DNA from: Blastopirellula marina
GTDB taxonomy: Bacteria > Planctomycetota > Planctomycetia > Pirellulales > Pirellulaceae
Assembly: GCF_002967715.1 (NCBI RefSeq)
Contig: NZ_PUIA01000069.1
Span: 310,001-374,000 of the forward strand
DNA length: 64,000 nucleotides
Direction: 5' to 3'
The translations under genes and the position numbers were made by a program. The notes beneath the pieces were generated by a model. It had not been told where the DNA came from and did no database searches. It was given only the letters and a program-made list of their open reading frames with translations. This document shows, in pieces, positions 1-8,166 of this stretch (its first letter is position 1; the number at the start of each line of letters is the position of its first letter).

Positions 1-368
1 ATAACAATCACGGCGTCGATTGATTCCGGGTCATTGGAAAGAAGCGAGAAGTCGATTTGGCTGTTCGTGTTCTTGTGCGTCGTGGAATTGAAAACGAGCT
101 TCCAATCGGGGGCTCTGCCCGAGAACTCCAGGCCGGTTGCCACCATTGGCAGCGAAAACCGTCCGTCCCAATTGGTGACCACCGGGGTGACTCCTTCGGC
201 ACTGCCTTTGATTCCGACGACGACGCCTGGGATGGGGTCGCCGGTGAGGGCATCGGTGACTCGGCCGCTAATCTTGATCGGATAAAGCCGTGAACAACCC
301 AGGGTTGCCGTGGCGATCGCCAGACAGACCAGGAACAAGCTTGCTCGCGATGCGATCAGGCAATTCAT
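1..368 (-). CDS. Lipoprotein with carboxypeptidase-regulatory-like domain (C-terminal part beyond window)
   Basis: Reads leftward from an ATG at 366-368 and stays open to the window edge, giving at least 122 residues. The N-terminus is a hydrophobic signal segment ending in a lipobox-like TLGC at about residue 25, so it is probably a lipid-anchored envelope protein. After the Cys comes a beta-rich stretch (KISGRVTDALTGDPIPGV, then G.F.LP) typical of the carboxypeptidase-regulatory-like/transthyretin fold found in many small planctomycete lipoproteins. The role is unknown. It is divergent from another lipoprotein of similar design at 808. Being cut by the edge, its full length and any further domain cannot be judged. 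Confidence 0.75.
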   Translation of the reverse strand, partial: MNCLIASRASLFLVCLAIATATLGCSRLYPIKISGRVTDALTGDPIPGVVVGIKGSAEGVTPVVTNWDGRFSLPMVATGLEFSGRAPDWKLVFNSTTHKNTNSQIDFSLLSNDPESIDAVIV

Positions 369-807
369 GATTTCACTTCCTCGAATACCGACCGTGGGAA
401 ACGCGGCGAGACGAACTCCGGGGCTTCTCCTGGCGAAGATCCCTTGCTGACGCCCCGTGAGGCGGTGCTCACCCTAAAAGACGAGCTTCTTCCACGAATA
501 GTTTTTGGGCGTGTGAGACATCGTTGTTGCTGCCCCAGACCAGGGGGAAGGCACTGTATGGCCCTTAGAAGAAACGCTGATAGTGCTGACGAATGACTTA
601 AGGGGCTTTGAGCAGCCACCAACCCGCAAACTGCCTATTTTAACCGGCAAAGATTCACAATCTTTTACCGCAAAAATACATTGGGTGAAATGTAATTTCT
701 TGATAGTATCTCGGTTGTGCTGCCCCCCGAATTTCTGGTCATCCATCCACCTTTTCTTCGATTCTGTCCTAGTCGAAACAACCAACATCTTGTCATTTGA
801 GGTTGCC
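369..807. other. Divergent intergenic region
   Basis: About 440 bases between two divergent lipoprotein genes, with no convincing gene. The stretch around 640-715 is clearly richer in A and T than the surroundings and holds a short inverted repeat (TACATT, 6-base spacer, AATGTA, 677-694), a possible operator or promoter area for the gene at 808. A 186-codon open frame on the minus strand here is read as chance. Confidence 0.5.
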
Positions 808-1287
808 ATGGACGAACTTTGCAGACCTGCTTTGCATCGTGCGACAAACCGTTTTCTTGTGGCTACGTTGTGCTCAGTCAGCCTTGTTTGCCTGACGCTG
901 ACAGGCTGCGGCCAAGGTCGAACATCGGCCGGAGCGACCGCTTCCGGCATCGTGACGGTCGAAGGCGTTCCCCTAACCGGTGGAACGGTGGCCTTCTCGC
1001 CGGTTAACTCAGGGTCGTCCGCATTCGGGCACATTCAGCCCGACGGCACCTATCATGTCGAAACCGATTCGCAGACCACCGGCCTGGCCCCTGGTGACTA
1101 TCAGATCGCGATCTATTTCTCACCGCCAGAAACGGAAGACGCCGCGGGGAATACCGTGGTCGGCGAGAATCCCGTTGCCAAGAAGTATGCCGACTTCGAT
1201 CGCTCTGGTTTGAAGGTCACGGCCAACGCAGGGGACAACAAGTTTGACTTCGATCTCGATCCGAAGAAGGCAGGTCGCAAAAAGTAA
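808..1287 (+). CDS. Small lipoprotein, transthyretin-like, partner of DUF1559 protein
   Basis: A 159-residue protein starting at ATG 808; the frame stays open further upstream but that part is not protein-like. The N-terminal hydrophobic segment ends in LTGC, with the lipid-carrying Cys at residue 34. The rest reads as one small beta-sandwich domain (SGIVTVEGVPLTGGTVAF, then GTYHV, then LAPGDYQIAI), the pattern of carboxypeptidase-regulatory-like lipoproteins. It precedes the DUF1559 gene at 1382 by 94 bases on the same strand, a pairing seen often in planctomycetes. Function is unknown; a structural or binding role in the envelope is inferred. The C-terminus is Lys-rich. Confidence 0.85.
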   Translation: MDELCRPALHRATNRFLVATLCSVSLVCLTLTGCGQGRTSAGATASGIVTVEGVPLTGGTVAFSPVNSGSSAFGHIQPDGTYHVETDSQTTGLAPGDYQIAIYFSPPETEDAAGNTVVGENPVAKKYADFDRSGLKVTANAGDNKFDFDLDPKKAGRKK

Positions 1288-1381
1288 TTTCGATTCCATC
1301 AGGTAGCCCGCCGCGGATTGTTGTCGCGGGCAAACCGTTCTCTTCTCTTCTTTTCTTATCTAGATTTTGCAAGGAGTTGTC

Positions 1382-2344
1382 ATGTCTTATTCTTCTTTTC
1401 GAAGGCATGCCTTCACGCTGGTTGAGTTGCTTGTCGTGATTGCGATTATTGGCGTGCTGATTGCGTTGTTATTGCCGGCGGTTCAGCAAGCCCGTGAAGC
1501 CGCACGGCGGATGCAGTGCACTAACAACATGAAACAGTTGGGGCTGGCGATGCATACCTATCACGACGTGGTCGGCAGCTTGCCGCCTGCCTACGTCTTC
1601 ACCGGCGACACGACACACGATCGGATTGCGCTGTGGGCCTGGGGAGCGATGCTGGCTCCTTACTTCGAGCAGAACTCTGCTTACGACATTCTTGAGGTAA
1701 GTAGCGATTCGGCAGTGAACGCGGTCAATAAAGGTGCCAAGCGAAAGGTGATTCAAACGCCAATAGCTGGCGTTCGTTGCCCTTCGGATGCTGGTCCCGA
1801 AAAGCACAACGACTCGGTTGCCAACCGCAAATATCGCGACACGATCGCGGACGTGAACCGCCATGGCATCGTTTCCAACTACGTGGTGAACAACAGCAGC
1901 GGCCAGATTCGCAACGACCGCGGCACTCCCAACGGCAAAGCGGACGGCGCATTCTTTCGCAACAGCTACATCGGTTTCCGCGACCTGACCGACGGGACTT
2001 CGAACACGATTCTGATTGGGGAACGCAGTTACTTCAATCCGCTTTCCGGCAACAACGAACCCCAGGGAGCGATGTTCTGGGGAACGAGCGGGTATTTCGA
2101 TAACGACGGCAAAGGGCTGGGTGCGGTTTCCGCCGGCGGCCATCGCAAAATCAATTGCCCGGAGAACGATCAATGTCGCCGATCGTATACCAGCATGCAC
2201 CCTGGCGGTGCCCAGTTCTGCCTGGGAGACGGTTCGGTTCGGTTCATTCCGGAAACGATCGAGCACAACACCAACGCCGCGGTGAACTCGACGTTTGAGT
2301 ACCTGCTTTCGATCTCCGATGGCAACGTGATTGGCGATTACTAA
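1382..2344 (+). CDS. DUF1559 protein with prepilin-type N-terminus
   Basis: A 320-residue protein. The start is ATG 1382, preceded by AAGGAG at 1371-1376 with a 5-base gap. The N-terminus has the type IV pilin-like methylation segment (AFTLVELLVVIAIIGVLIAL) followed by the planctomycete signature of Ala, Arg and Gln (QQAREAARRMQC). Near the C-terminus is the H-X9-DG motif (MHPGGAQFCLGDGSVRF). These define the DUF1559/SBP_bac_10-like family, which is hugely expanded in planctomycetes. It is probably processed by a prepilin peptidase and forms an envelope-associated pseudopilin, but its real role is not known. It lies just after a small lipoprotein gene, likely co-transcribed. Confidence 0.95.
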   Translation: MSYSSFRRHAFTLVELLVVIAIIGVLIALLLPAVQQAREAARRMQCTNNMKQLGLAMHTYHDVVGSLPPAYVFTGDTTHDRIALWAWGAMLAPYFEQNSAYDILEVSSDSAVNAVNKGAKRKVIQTPIAGVRCPSDAGPEKHNDSVANRKYRDTIADVNRHGIVSNYVVNNSSGQIRNDRGTPNGKADGAFFRNSYIGFRDLTDGTSNTILIGERSYFNPLSGNNEPQGAMFWGTSGYFDNDGKGLGAVSAGGHRKINCPENDQCRRSYTSMHPGGAQFCLGDGSVRFIPETIEHNTNAAVNSTFEYLLSISDGNVIGDY

Positions 2345-2500
2345 ACCGCCAGGTTCGATTGGCATGTGCGGCCCCGGACTTAGCTTCCGGGGCCATTGAC
2401 ACGCGCGAGCAAAGTCAGCATTTTCCATCGATGGCGGCGTGTTTCGTGGTATCTTAGCGGCAGCTTTTCACCACGACTTGTCCCTCTCGGAAAATGCCGC

Positions 2501-4603
2501 ATGCCAGGCCGACTTCTCATCGCCGCGATCGTTCTGCTGCTGGCTGGTAGTGGATCATCGTTTGCCCAGCCAGCGGATCATTGGCGAGTCACGGTGCAAG
2601 ATGTTTCCTTGCATCCTCTCGCGGTTTCCGCTGACGGAAAGCTGGTTGCCGGGCGGGGGAACTGGGCTCAGGCAATCTTTTACGTCGTTGACTACGAAAA
2701 GTCTCAGGTGCTACTTTCCGTGCCTATGTCGCATGCGATTCGTGCGGCCGCGTTCTCGCCCGATGGCCAGTGGTGTATTGTCTCGACGTACGAGCATGTC
2801 TATCGCATTGACCTTAAGGATGCTTCTTCCCAACTGCTAATCGAGAAGGTGGCCGGAGCAGTCGCGATCGATGCCACTGGCGAACAGTTAGCCGTACTAG
2901 GCGACCTGAATCTTGAGTTCCCCGTTTCGCCCAGCTACGAGACTAAGCAAACGCAACTAGGAATCTGGGACCTGAAACAAAGTCAATGGAAAACGAAAAT
3001 CGATACGCCTATCAAGGTGGATCATTTGGTCGTGTTTGACGGCGATAGCGTGATTGGAGCAGGCGTGGGAGGCAGGATTAGAACCCGATCAGGAACAGGG
3101 AGTTTCCCGTGTCATGTTCAGTTCCACGTGACCACCGGCAAGAAGAGCTACGGTATTGGCGAAGGAGGAGACTCGCTTGACTACGGTGCTCCTGAAAACC
3201 CGCTGGGAACTCCGATACCAGACTATGAGTTCCCGCCGGCGATCAAGCGATTGCAGGCCGGCATCTCTGCGGTGACACCCCGCACACCAGTAGAACAGGC
3301 AAAGTTTACCGCCCAGAGCAATGGCCTCACTGGCAGTGTTTGGGCGTTGGTGGCAGACAATCAGCGCATTGCCGCCGTAATGGATCATGGCGATCAGAAG
3401 CGTAGCTTATTGACGATTCCCATCACCGGAAATCTCACCGCGAGTGATGCCAAGGTTCCATACGACATCGAGGTGTGTCGCGGCCGAATCGTGCAGGAAT
3501 TGCAAGGTCGCGTCACGGACATCGAAACGGGTCAACAAGTCACCCGTTTCCCTGACTTCCCCCGCAATCGCGACAGAGACAACCGCTGGGATCAGTTTAT
3601 TGGGACCGGCTGGCTCATTCGCGATGGTGTCCGAATGAGCTATTACGTACCAGGGCACCAGGGTCCTGTTTGGGAGCGTGAGTGCCCCGAAGGCTTACGC
3701 AAGTTTATCCCTGTCGCATGCAGCTCGGATGGCAGCCGCATAGGCATGTTTGCGCTACTTGATGGCGCTGCGTTCCAGGTGCTGGACTCCGCCACGGGAA
3801 AGGTTCTGATGCAGCCGCCGTTGGATCCTGAAAAGGACTCAACGCCCCCGGTGAGACTAGGGGCACTTAGTTCCGACGGCAGCAAGGTGTTGGTCATTTA
3901 CCACACTTTTCGTCGCGAGCGTTACGAGTCGTTGCTAAGTAAAGTTCGCCCCGATCTCGAAACTACGCGGACCGTCCACATTCAGTCGCTCCGCGAATAC
4001 GACGTCGCGACCGGAGAAATCACCTACGAGCGTGTCCTGAAGGAGGGTGAGTATTACCAAACGATCGTTCATACGGGACAAGCCTGGGTTTTAGGAGGCT
4101 ATGGGAATTCGCTTTACCTTGCTGACAAGACACATACGGAGTTAACGATTCCGTTTGCCAGAATCGACTGGGTAACGCCGATTCCGAATCGGCAGGATGA
4201 TGCCCTATTGGTCGAATACCGGAAATCAGCAAATGCCGTCGTCACACCCGACGGAAAGCTTCTAGGCACGTGGTACGGATATTGGCTAGGCCCTGGTCGC
4301 AATGGCCGGAATTTAACGCCGATGTCGGGTATCGCGTTCAACGGCAAAGTTTTCGCCCGGCGGACCGGAGCAGGTGAAATCGAACTGCGCGACGCCCAAA
4401 CGTTCGATACCATCGCGTGGGTGCATGTCCTTCAACAAGCACAAAACTACGAGTGGATCGTCTACACGCCAGACGGGTACTGGGATGCATCGCCCGGTGC
4501 CGAGAAGTTTGTACTGGTGACCAGGAACGGAAGCGCTGTCACACCGGCCGATCTCCAGTCGCGCAGGGCTGCGGCACTTTTGAAATCACGGTTGCCGCAG
4601 TGA
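2501..4603 (+). CDS. Secreted WD40/beta-propeller-like protein
   Basis: A 700-residue protein. I chose ATG 2501 because it is followed at once by a signal peptide (RLLIAAIVLLLAGSGSSFAQ); the frame is open further upstream without such a signal. The body has repeated beta-blade fragments of the type SADGKLVAG, FSPDGQW, TPDGKLLG and YTPDGYWD, which suggests one or two propellers built from WD40-like repeats. The closing block around YTPDGYWDASPGAEKFV resembles the region seen in WD40 proteins linked to caspase-like domains, although no peptidase domain is present. It is probably periplasmic and a protein-interaction scaffold; the partner is unknown. Confidence 0.75.
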   Translation: MPGRLLIAAIVLLLAGSGSSFAQPADHWRVTVQDVSLHPLAVSADGKLVAGRGNWAQAIFYVVDYEKSQVLLSVPMSHAIRAAAFSPDGQWCIVSTYEHVYRIDLKDASSQLLIEKVAGAVAIDATGEQLAVLGDLNLEFPVSPSYETKQTQLGIWDLKQSQWKTKIDTPIKVDHLVVFDGDSVIGAGVGGRIRTRSGTGSFPCHVQFHVTTGKKSYGIGEGGDSLDYGAPENPLGTPIPDYEFPPAIKRLQAGISAVTPRTPVEQAKFTAQSNGLTGSVWALVADNQRIAAVMDHGDQKRSLLTIPITGNLTASDAKVPYDIEVCRGRIVQELQGRVTDIETGQQVTRFPDFPRNRDRDNRWDQFIGTGWLIRDGVRMSYYVPGHQGPVWERECPEGLRKFIPVACSSDGSRIGMFALLDGAAFQVLDSATGKVLMQPPLDPEKDSTPPVRLGALSSDGSKVLVIYHTFRRERYESLLSKVRPDLETTRTVHIQSLREYDVATGEITYERVLKEGEYYQTIVHTGQAWVLGGYGNSLYLADKTHTELTIPFARIDWVTPIPNRQDDALLVEYRKSANAVVTPDGKLLGTWYGYWLGPGRNGRNLTPMSGIAFNGKVFARRTGAGEIELRDAQTFDTIAWVHVLQQAQNYEWIVYTPDGYWDASPGAEKFVLVTRNGSAVTPADLQSRRAAALLKSRLPQ

Positions 4604-4647
4604 TAGGATATGCCCACTAGCATCCTGCCAGCCAAAAGGGAAATCTT

Positions 4648-5481
4648 ATGCCCGATCAACCAGCTTCCGATTCGGTGGAAACCCTTCTCGACGACATGCT
4701 ACAAGACGTGGGGCACTCTGCGTTGAAGTATTCCACTTGGAAGAACACCGTATTGTCAGCATTTCTAGGAACCACAGGTAGCGACTACCAAAACGAGCTT
4801 ATGATCGTCGGTCGAGCGCTCAATGGAAATAATGGGACGTGGTTGCCTCCAGAGATGCAAGATCAAGCCAGGCGAAGTGAAGTCGTTGAGAACGCAGCGC
4901 ATCAATGGGACAATCGAGGGCTCAATTGGGTACTCAAGTATTGGAAACAGATTCGTGCTTGTGAGGACTGCCAGGAGAACTATTTCGGTCGGAAATCGCA
5001 ATGCCCTAAGTGCCGGAGCTCGAAAACAAAGCGGCTATATTGCACGCGGACCTCCGCGTTCTGGCGAGTGATCCGCCATGTGGTACGCAATATCCCATTT
5101 CCAGAATCGCTCTGGGACACGTGGGCCAATCACGTTGCATGGACGAATCTCTATAAAATCTCACCCAGTGGCGGCGGCAATCCCACAACCTCATTGCGAC
5201 AACTTCAGCATCCGTACTGCGAGCAGATTCTCCGTCTCGAAATCCAAGCCTGGCAGCCTCGACGGATCTTGTTTCTTTCTGGCTATGACTGGATGAATCA
5301 CTTCTGTGAGGGGCTCGGAATCGCAGGACAAATCACCGAGAATGCCAAGTTCGTTCAGTTTGCTGGCACGCTAACCTCGACAGGCGCGAAGGTGGTCGTC
5401 GGGCCTCATCCGCAAGACCGAGGAGCAAAGCCTGAACGCGACTTTGCCAAGGAGATTGCCACTTACTTCCGCCAGTCGTGA
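4648..5481 (+). CDS. Uracil-DNA-glycosylase-superfamily-like protein with zinc-ribbon insert
   Basis: A 277-residue cytoplasmic protein with no signal peptide; AAAAGGGAAA precedes ATG 4648. The order of short motifs recalls the uracil-DNA glycosylase fold: LMIVGRALNG near residue 53, a mid-protein WTNLYKISPSGGG, a strand RRILFLSGYDW, and a late VVVGPHPQ in the place of the HP(S) loop. Between residues about 104 and 131 there is a CxxC...CPKC...C pattern, which looks like an inserted zinc ribbon. The fold assignment is inference from pattern only, and the catalytic residues are not clearly conserved. It may be a DNA or nucleotide-binding relative rather than an active glycosylase. The next gene is convergent. 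Confidence 0.45.
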   Translation: MPDQPASDSVETLLDDMLQDVGHSALKYSTWKNTVLSAFLGTTGSDYQNELMIVGRALNGNNGTWLPPEMQDQARRSEVVENAAHQWDNRGLNWVLKYWKQIRACEDCQENYFGRKSQCPKCRSSKTKRLYCTRTSAFWRVIRHVVRNIPFPESLWDTWANHVAWTNLYKISPSGGGNPTTSLRQLQHPYCEQILRLEIQAWQPRRILFLSGYDWMNHFCEGLGIAGQITENAKFVQFAGTLTSTGAKVVVGPHPQDRGAKPERDFAKEIATYFRQS

Positions 5482-5505
5482 GAAAATAAAAATCTCAACC
5501 GATGA

Positions 5506-6201
5506 TTATGGCTTAGCTTTCACCGCGACCAAAATCTTATCGGCCACTGCGGCGGCCAGGCGGTCTCGGCCGGCGTCGTTGTAGTGGACGTCGTCTTCGC
5601 CCAGTTGGTACTTGGCTCGGTCGTCGCCGATCACTTCGTAGAGGTTGTTGATCGTTACGCCGTGCTTGTTCATCACGGCGATGGCGGCGGCGTTGAACTC
5701 TTGGGCCTGGGCTTCGCTGACGACGAACTTCACCTTCTTTTCCGGACCGATGCAGGGGGGCGTCGTCACACCGAAGATCAGCGTGGCGTCGGTCTTGGCC
5801 TTCAGCTTGGTGACGATCGTGTCGAGGCTTTTCGCGTACGACTCAGGCGTGGCTTTGACGGACTGGCTCCAGCCGTACCAGTCCCACAAGCCGAAATTGA
5901 AATGAACGACGTCCCACTTCGAATCCCCCACCCACTGGTCGATGTGCTCGGCACCGAATGCGGACCAGCGGCAATTGGTGTTGGGGCGATGGACGTTGGC
6001 TTTACCGTCGAGCAGCTTGCGAACGCGCGGCGTGTAACCGATCGAGATCGAATCCCCCACGATCAACACGCGAGGCAGTTGGGCGTTATCGACCGGGTTG
6101 GCAAACGGATCGCGAAACGGATCCGGCTTCGCTTTCTCTTGAGCCAGAGTTGGTGAAACAGAGAGGCCGCATAACAAAAGAGCCAAAAACCAGGTTCGCA
6201 T
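5506..6201 (-). CDS. Secreted SGNH/GDSL hydrolase
   Basis: A 231-residue protein. I chose ATG 6201 (MRTWFLALLLCG) because a signal peptide ending near LAQ follows directly and GGAAAG lies 7 bases upstream. The mature part has the SGNH blocks: VLIVGDSISIG (block I, nucleophile Ser), HFNFGLWDW (block III, the usual GxND Asn replaced within this segment), and DDVHYNDAG (block V, catalytic Asp-x-x-His). This is an esterase/acetylhydrolase fold that probably removes acyl groups from polysaccharides in the periplasm. The exact substrate cannot be told. It is monocistronic and divergent from surE. Confidence 0.85.
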   Translation of the reverse strand: MRTWFLALLLCGLSVSPTLAQEKAKPDPFRDPFANPVDNAQLPRVLIVGDSISIGYTPRVRKLLDGKANVHRPNTNCRWSAFGAEHIDQWVGDSKWDVVHFNFGLWDWYGWSQSVKATPESYAKSLDTIVTKLKAKTDATLIFGVTTPPCIGPEKKVKFVVSEAQAQEFNAAAIAVMNKHGVTINNLYEVIGDDRAKYQLGEDDVHYNDAGRDRLAAAVADKILVAVKAKP

Positions 6202-6612
6202 GAGGGTGCTTTCCAATCGGTAGGACTTGCCTTGAGGACGAGAATCTCGCTAGGCCAAGTCTAACCGCCACGGTTGGCAGATCAACTACGTGCAAGAACG
6301 GGGAACGCGGGCCGAGCGTTACTGCGGCGATTCGACCTGGAAGTCGATTGTGTTGGTGCCAGTCACAGGCAAGTTATTGAACAAGCCATATCCCCGAATC
6401 GGCTGCGATGCCAAATGGCTTCGGCCTGGCCATGTGATCTAAATCGGGCAGAGCAATCCCCCGTTTTTGGCATTTTTTATGTAAGCGCCAAGCCCGAGAA
6501 AGCCCTGACATATCGCCCGACGCGATACCTGCCAACGTTAAGCCTTTGCGAGCCACGTGTACCGACGTTCAAATTGCCGTAAGATGGAAGAAAAACCCGA
6601 GGTGGAACCACG
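6202..6612. other. Divergent intergenic region between SGNH hydrolase and surE
   Basis: About 410 bases with no convincing gene. A 102-codon plus-strand open frame spans most of it, but its translation lacks any recognisable domain and it has no ribosome-binding site. It presumably holds promoters for the two divergent genes; I could not identify clear -35/-10 boxes. Confidence 0.5.
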
Positions 6613-7386
6613 ATGAAAATTCTTCTAGCGAATGACGACGGCATTTACGCACCTGGCCTGGCGGCCATGGAAAAGGCGTTGCGGGCCATTGGGGATGTGA
6701 CCGTGATTGCTCCGGCAACCGAGCAGAGCGGGGTAGGGCACTCGATTACCTTCTTGTCGCCGCTGGTCTGCAAAGAGATCTACGATGGCGATCGAAAGCG
6801 CGGCTATGCCGTGGAAGGGAGCCCGGCCGACTGCGTGAAGCTGGGGGTGGTCGAACTGATGGACGAGCGGCCTGACCTGATTGTCAGCGGCATCAACGGC
6901 GGACTGAACGCCGGGATCAACGTGCTTTACTCCGGCACAGTCGGGGCGGCAATCGAAGGAGCCTTCTTTGGCATCACCAGCATTGCCGTGTCGCTGGAAT
7001 GGGACGAGCATGCTCAATTCGACCGGGCAGCGGAGATGGCTCGGCAGATCATCAGCCAGATCCTCGAGCACAAATCGAAGTCTCCCAGGCTGTATAACCT
7101 GAACATTCCCACCCCCGCCACGAAACTACCGCCGGGCGAGGCCGAACTGAAGATCGTGCCGATGGGGGTGGCCCGCTACGGCGAGCACTTCATCAAGCGG
7201 AAAGACCCCCGAAACCGTGACTATTACTGGGCTACCGGCGATCCTCGGCCAGAGCATGGCGAGGAAGAAACCGATCTCTCGGCGCTCGAAAAAGGGTATC
7301 TGACCCTCACGCCGCTGCACTTCGACATGACCGAACGTGCGCAAATCGACGAAATGAAGCCTTGGAATCTGAAAGTCCTTGATTAG
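6613..7386 (+). CDS. surE: 5'/3'-nucleotidase SurE
   Basis: A 257-residue protein, the usual length for SurE. It has the metal-binding NDDG at residues 7-10, the EQSGVGHSIT segment, and the long conserved block SGINGGLNAGINVLYSGTVG followed by AIEGAF. SurE is a cytoplasmic metal-dependent phosphatase that hydrolyses nucleoside 5'- and 3'-monophosphates and is linked to stationary-phase survival. The start at ATG 6613 has GAGGTGG about 7 bases upstream. There is no obvious operon partner; the next gene on the same strand starts 119 bases later and is unrelated. Confidence 0.97.
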   Translation: MKILLANDDGIYAPGLAAMEKALRAIGDVTVIAPATEQSGVGHSITFLSPLVCKEIYDGDRKRGYAVEGSPADCVKLGVVELMDERPDLIVSGINGGLNAGINVLYSGTVGAAIEGAFFGITSIAVSLEWDEHAQFDRAAEMARQIISQILEHKSKSPRLYNLNIPTPATKLPPGEAELKIVPMGVARYGEHFIKRKDPRNRDYYWATGDPRPEHGEEETDLSALEKGYLTLTPLHFDMTERAQIDEMKPWNLKVLD

Positions 7387-7505
7387 GGTAGAAGTACCCC
7401 GATTCACTTTTCAATTTTATTTACCGGCAACTGAGGCCGGCGTCGAAGTGCGCACCTGTGCGTGGATGGATTCCGCGTCGCTGCGCGTGATTGATCGACA
7501 CTATC

Positions 7506-8030
7506 ATGTTTGCAAGAAAAGTGACTCTGCTTGGACTTCTGTCCCTGGCCTTTGGCCTTATCGCAATTAGTACCGCGTCGGCAAACGACTGGTTGCTCGC
7601 GCCCAGCTTTTATAGCCACGACCCACAAACGGGTCAGCGGGCCGTGCAATATTCGCAGCCGCAGCCAGCGTTCGTGTACGAGAACCCCACCTATTTGAAG
7701 TCAGGCTATCACCATCGCCGTTCGAGCATCCGCGGCGTTGACGGCAGCCTGGACCAATTGCACATCGTGGAAGAATGGGGCCGTCCGGTGCGTCCGTATG
7801 GCGAATGGGAACGACCGTTCCGTCCGTACTCGGTTCCGTATCAATTGTGGGGACCACCGTACGGCGGCTTAGGCCCGATCTATCAGAACTTCCCCGGGCA
7901 GTTCCCGTACCCCACACCACTTCCCGGCCAGGGTGGACCGGGCCAGGGTGGTCCATGGCAAGGTGGCCCTGGCCATGGTGGTGGTTACAACGGCGGCCCC
8001 GGCGGCGGTTACGGCGACCAATCGATCTAA
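7506..8030 (+). CDS. Secreted Pro/Gly-rich protein
   Basis: A 174-residue protein. ATG 7506 is followed by a classical signal peptide (RKVTLLGLLSLAFGLIAIST, then ASA). The mature part is rich in Tyr, Pro and Arg, with repeats of RPYG/RPYS, and ends in a Gly-Pro-rich tail (GQGGPGQGG, GGPGHGGG) of about 40 residues. No known domain was recognised. Low complexity and Tyr/Pro content suggest an envelope or extracellular-matrix structural protein. The start at TTG 7491 is possible but less likely. Confidence 0.7.
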   Translation: MFARKVTLLGLLSLAFGLIAISTASANDWLLAPSFYSHDPQTGQRAVQYSQPQPAFVYENPTYLKSGYHHRRSSIRGVDGSLDQLHIVEEWGRPVRPYGEWERPFRPYSVPYQLWGPPYGGLGPIYQNFPGQFPYPTPLPGQGGPGQGGPWQGGPGHGGGYNGGPGGGYGDQSI

Positions 8031-8070
8031 GAACTAAGAAGCAAGCCGCTACGCCATACACGGCTCGTAG

Positions 8071-8101
8071 GATGGCTACGCCTTCCGAGGCGATAGCCAT
8101 C
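8071..8101. repeat. Imperfect palindrome, dispersed repeat type B
   Basis: GATGGCTACGCC and GGCGATAGCCATC form two arms of an imperfect inverted repeat in the 136-base gap between convergent genes. A very similar palindrome occurs at 21370-21400, also between convergent genes, so this is a dispersed element of the genome and possibly acts as a terminator. Confidence 0.6.
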
Positions 8102-8166
8102 TTGAAGCATTCCACCAACTTAAGGTGGCTATCCGCCAAAGACGTCGGTAGCCACCCTACGACTTT

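Noticed and set aside
474-1034. Open frame of 186 codons on the minus strand
   Set aside because: It runs through the lipoprotein gene's start and the divergent promoter area; composition is not coding-like.
1469-2428. Open frame of 319 codons antisense to the DUF1559 gene
   Set aside because: It overlaps the well-supported DUF1559 gene and has no recognisable domain.
6274-6582. Open frame of 102 codons between the SGNH gene and surE
   Set aside because: No domain, no ribosome-binding site, and its end overlaps the surE promoter region.
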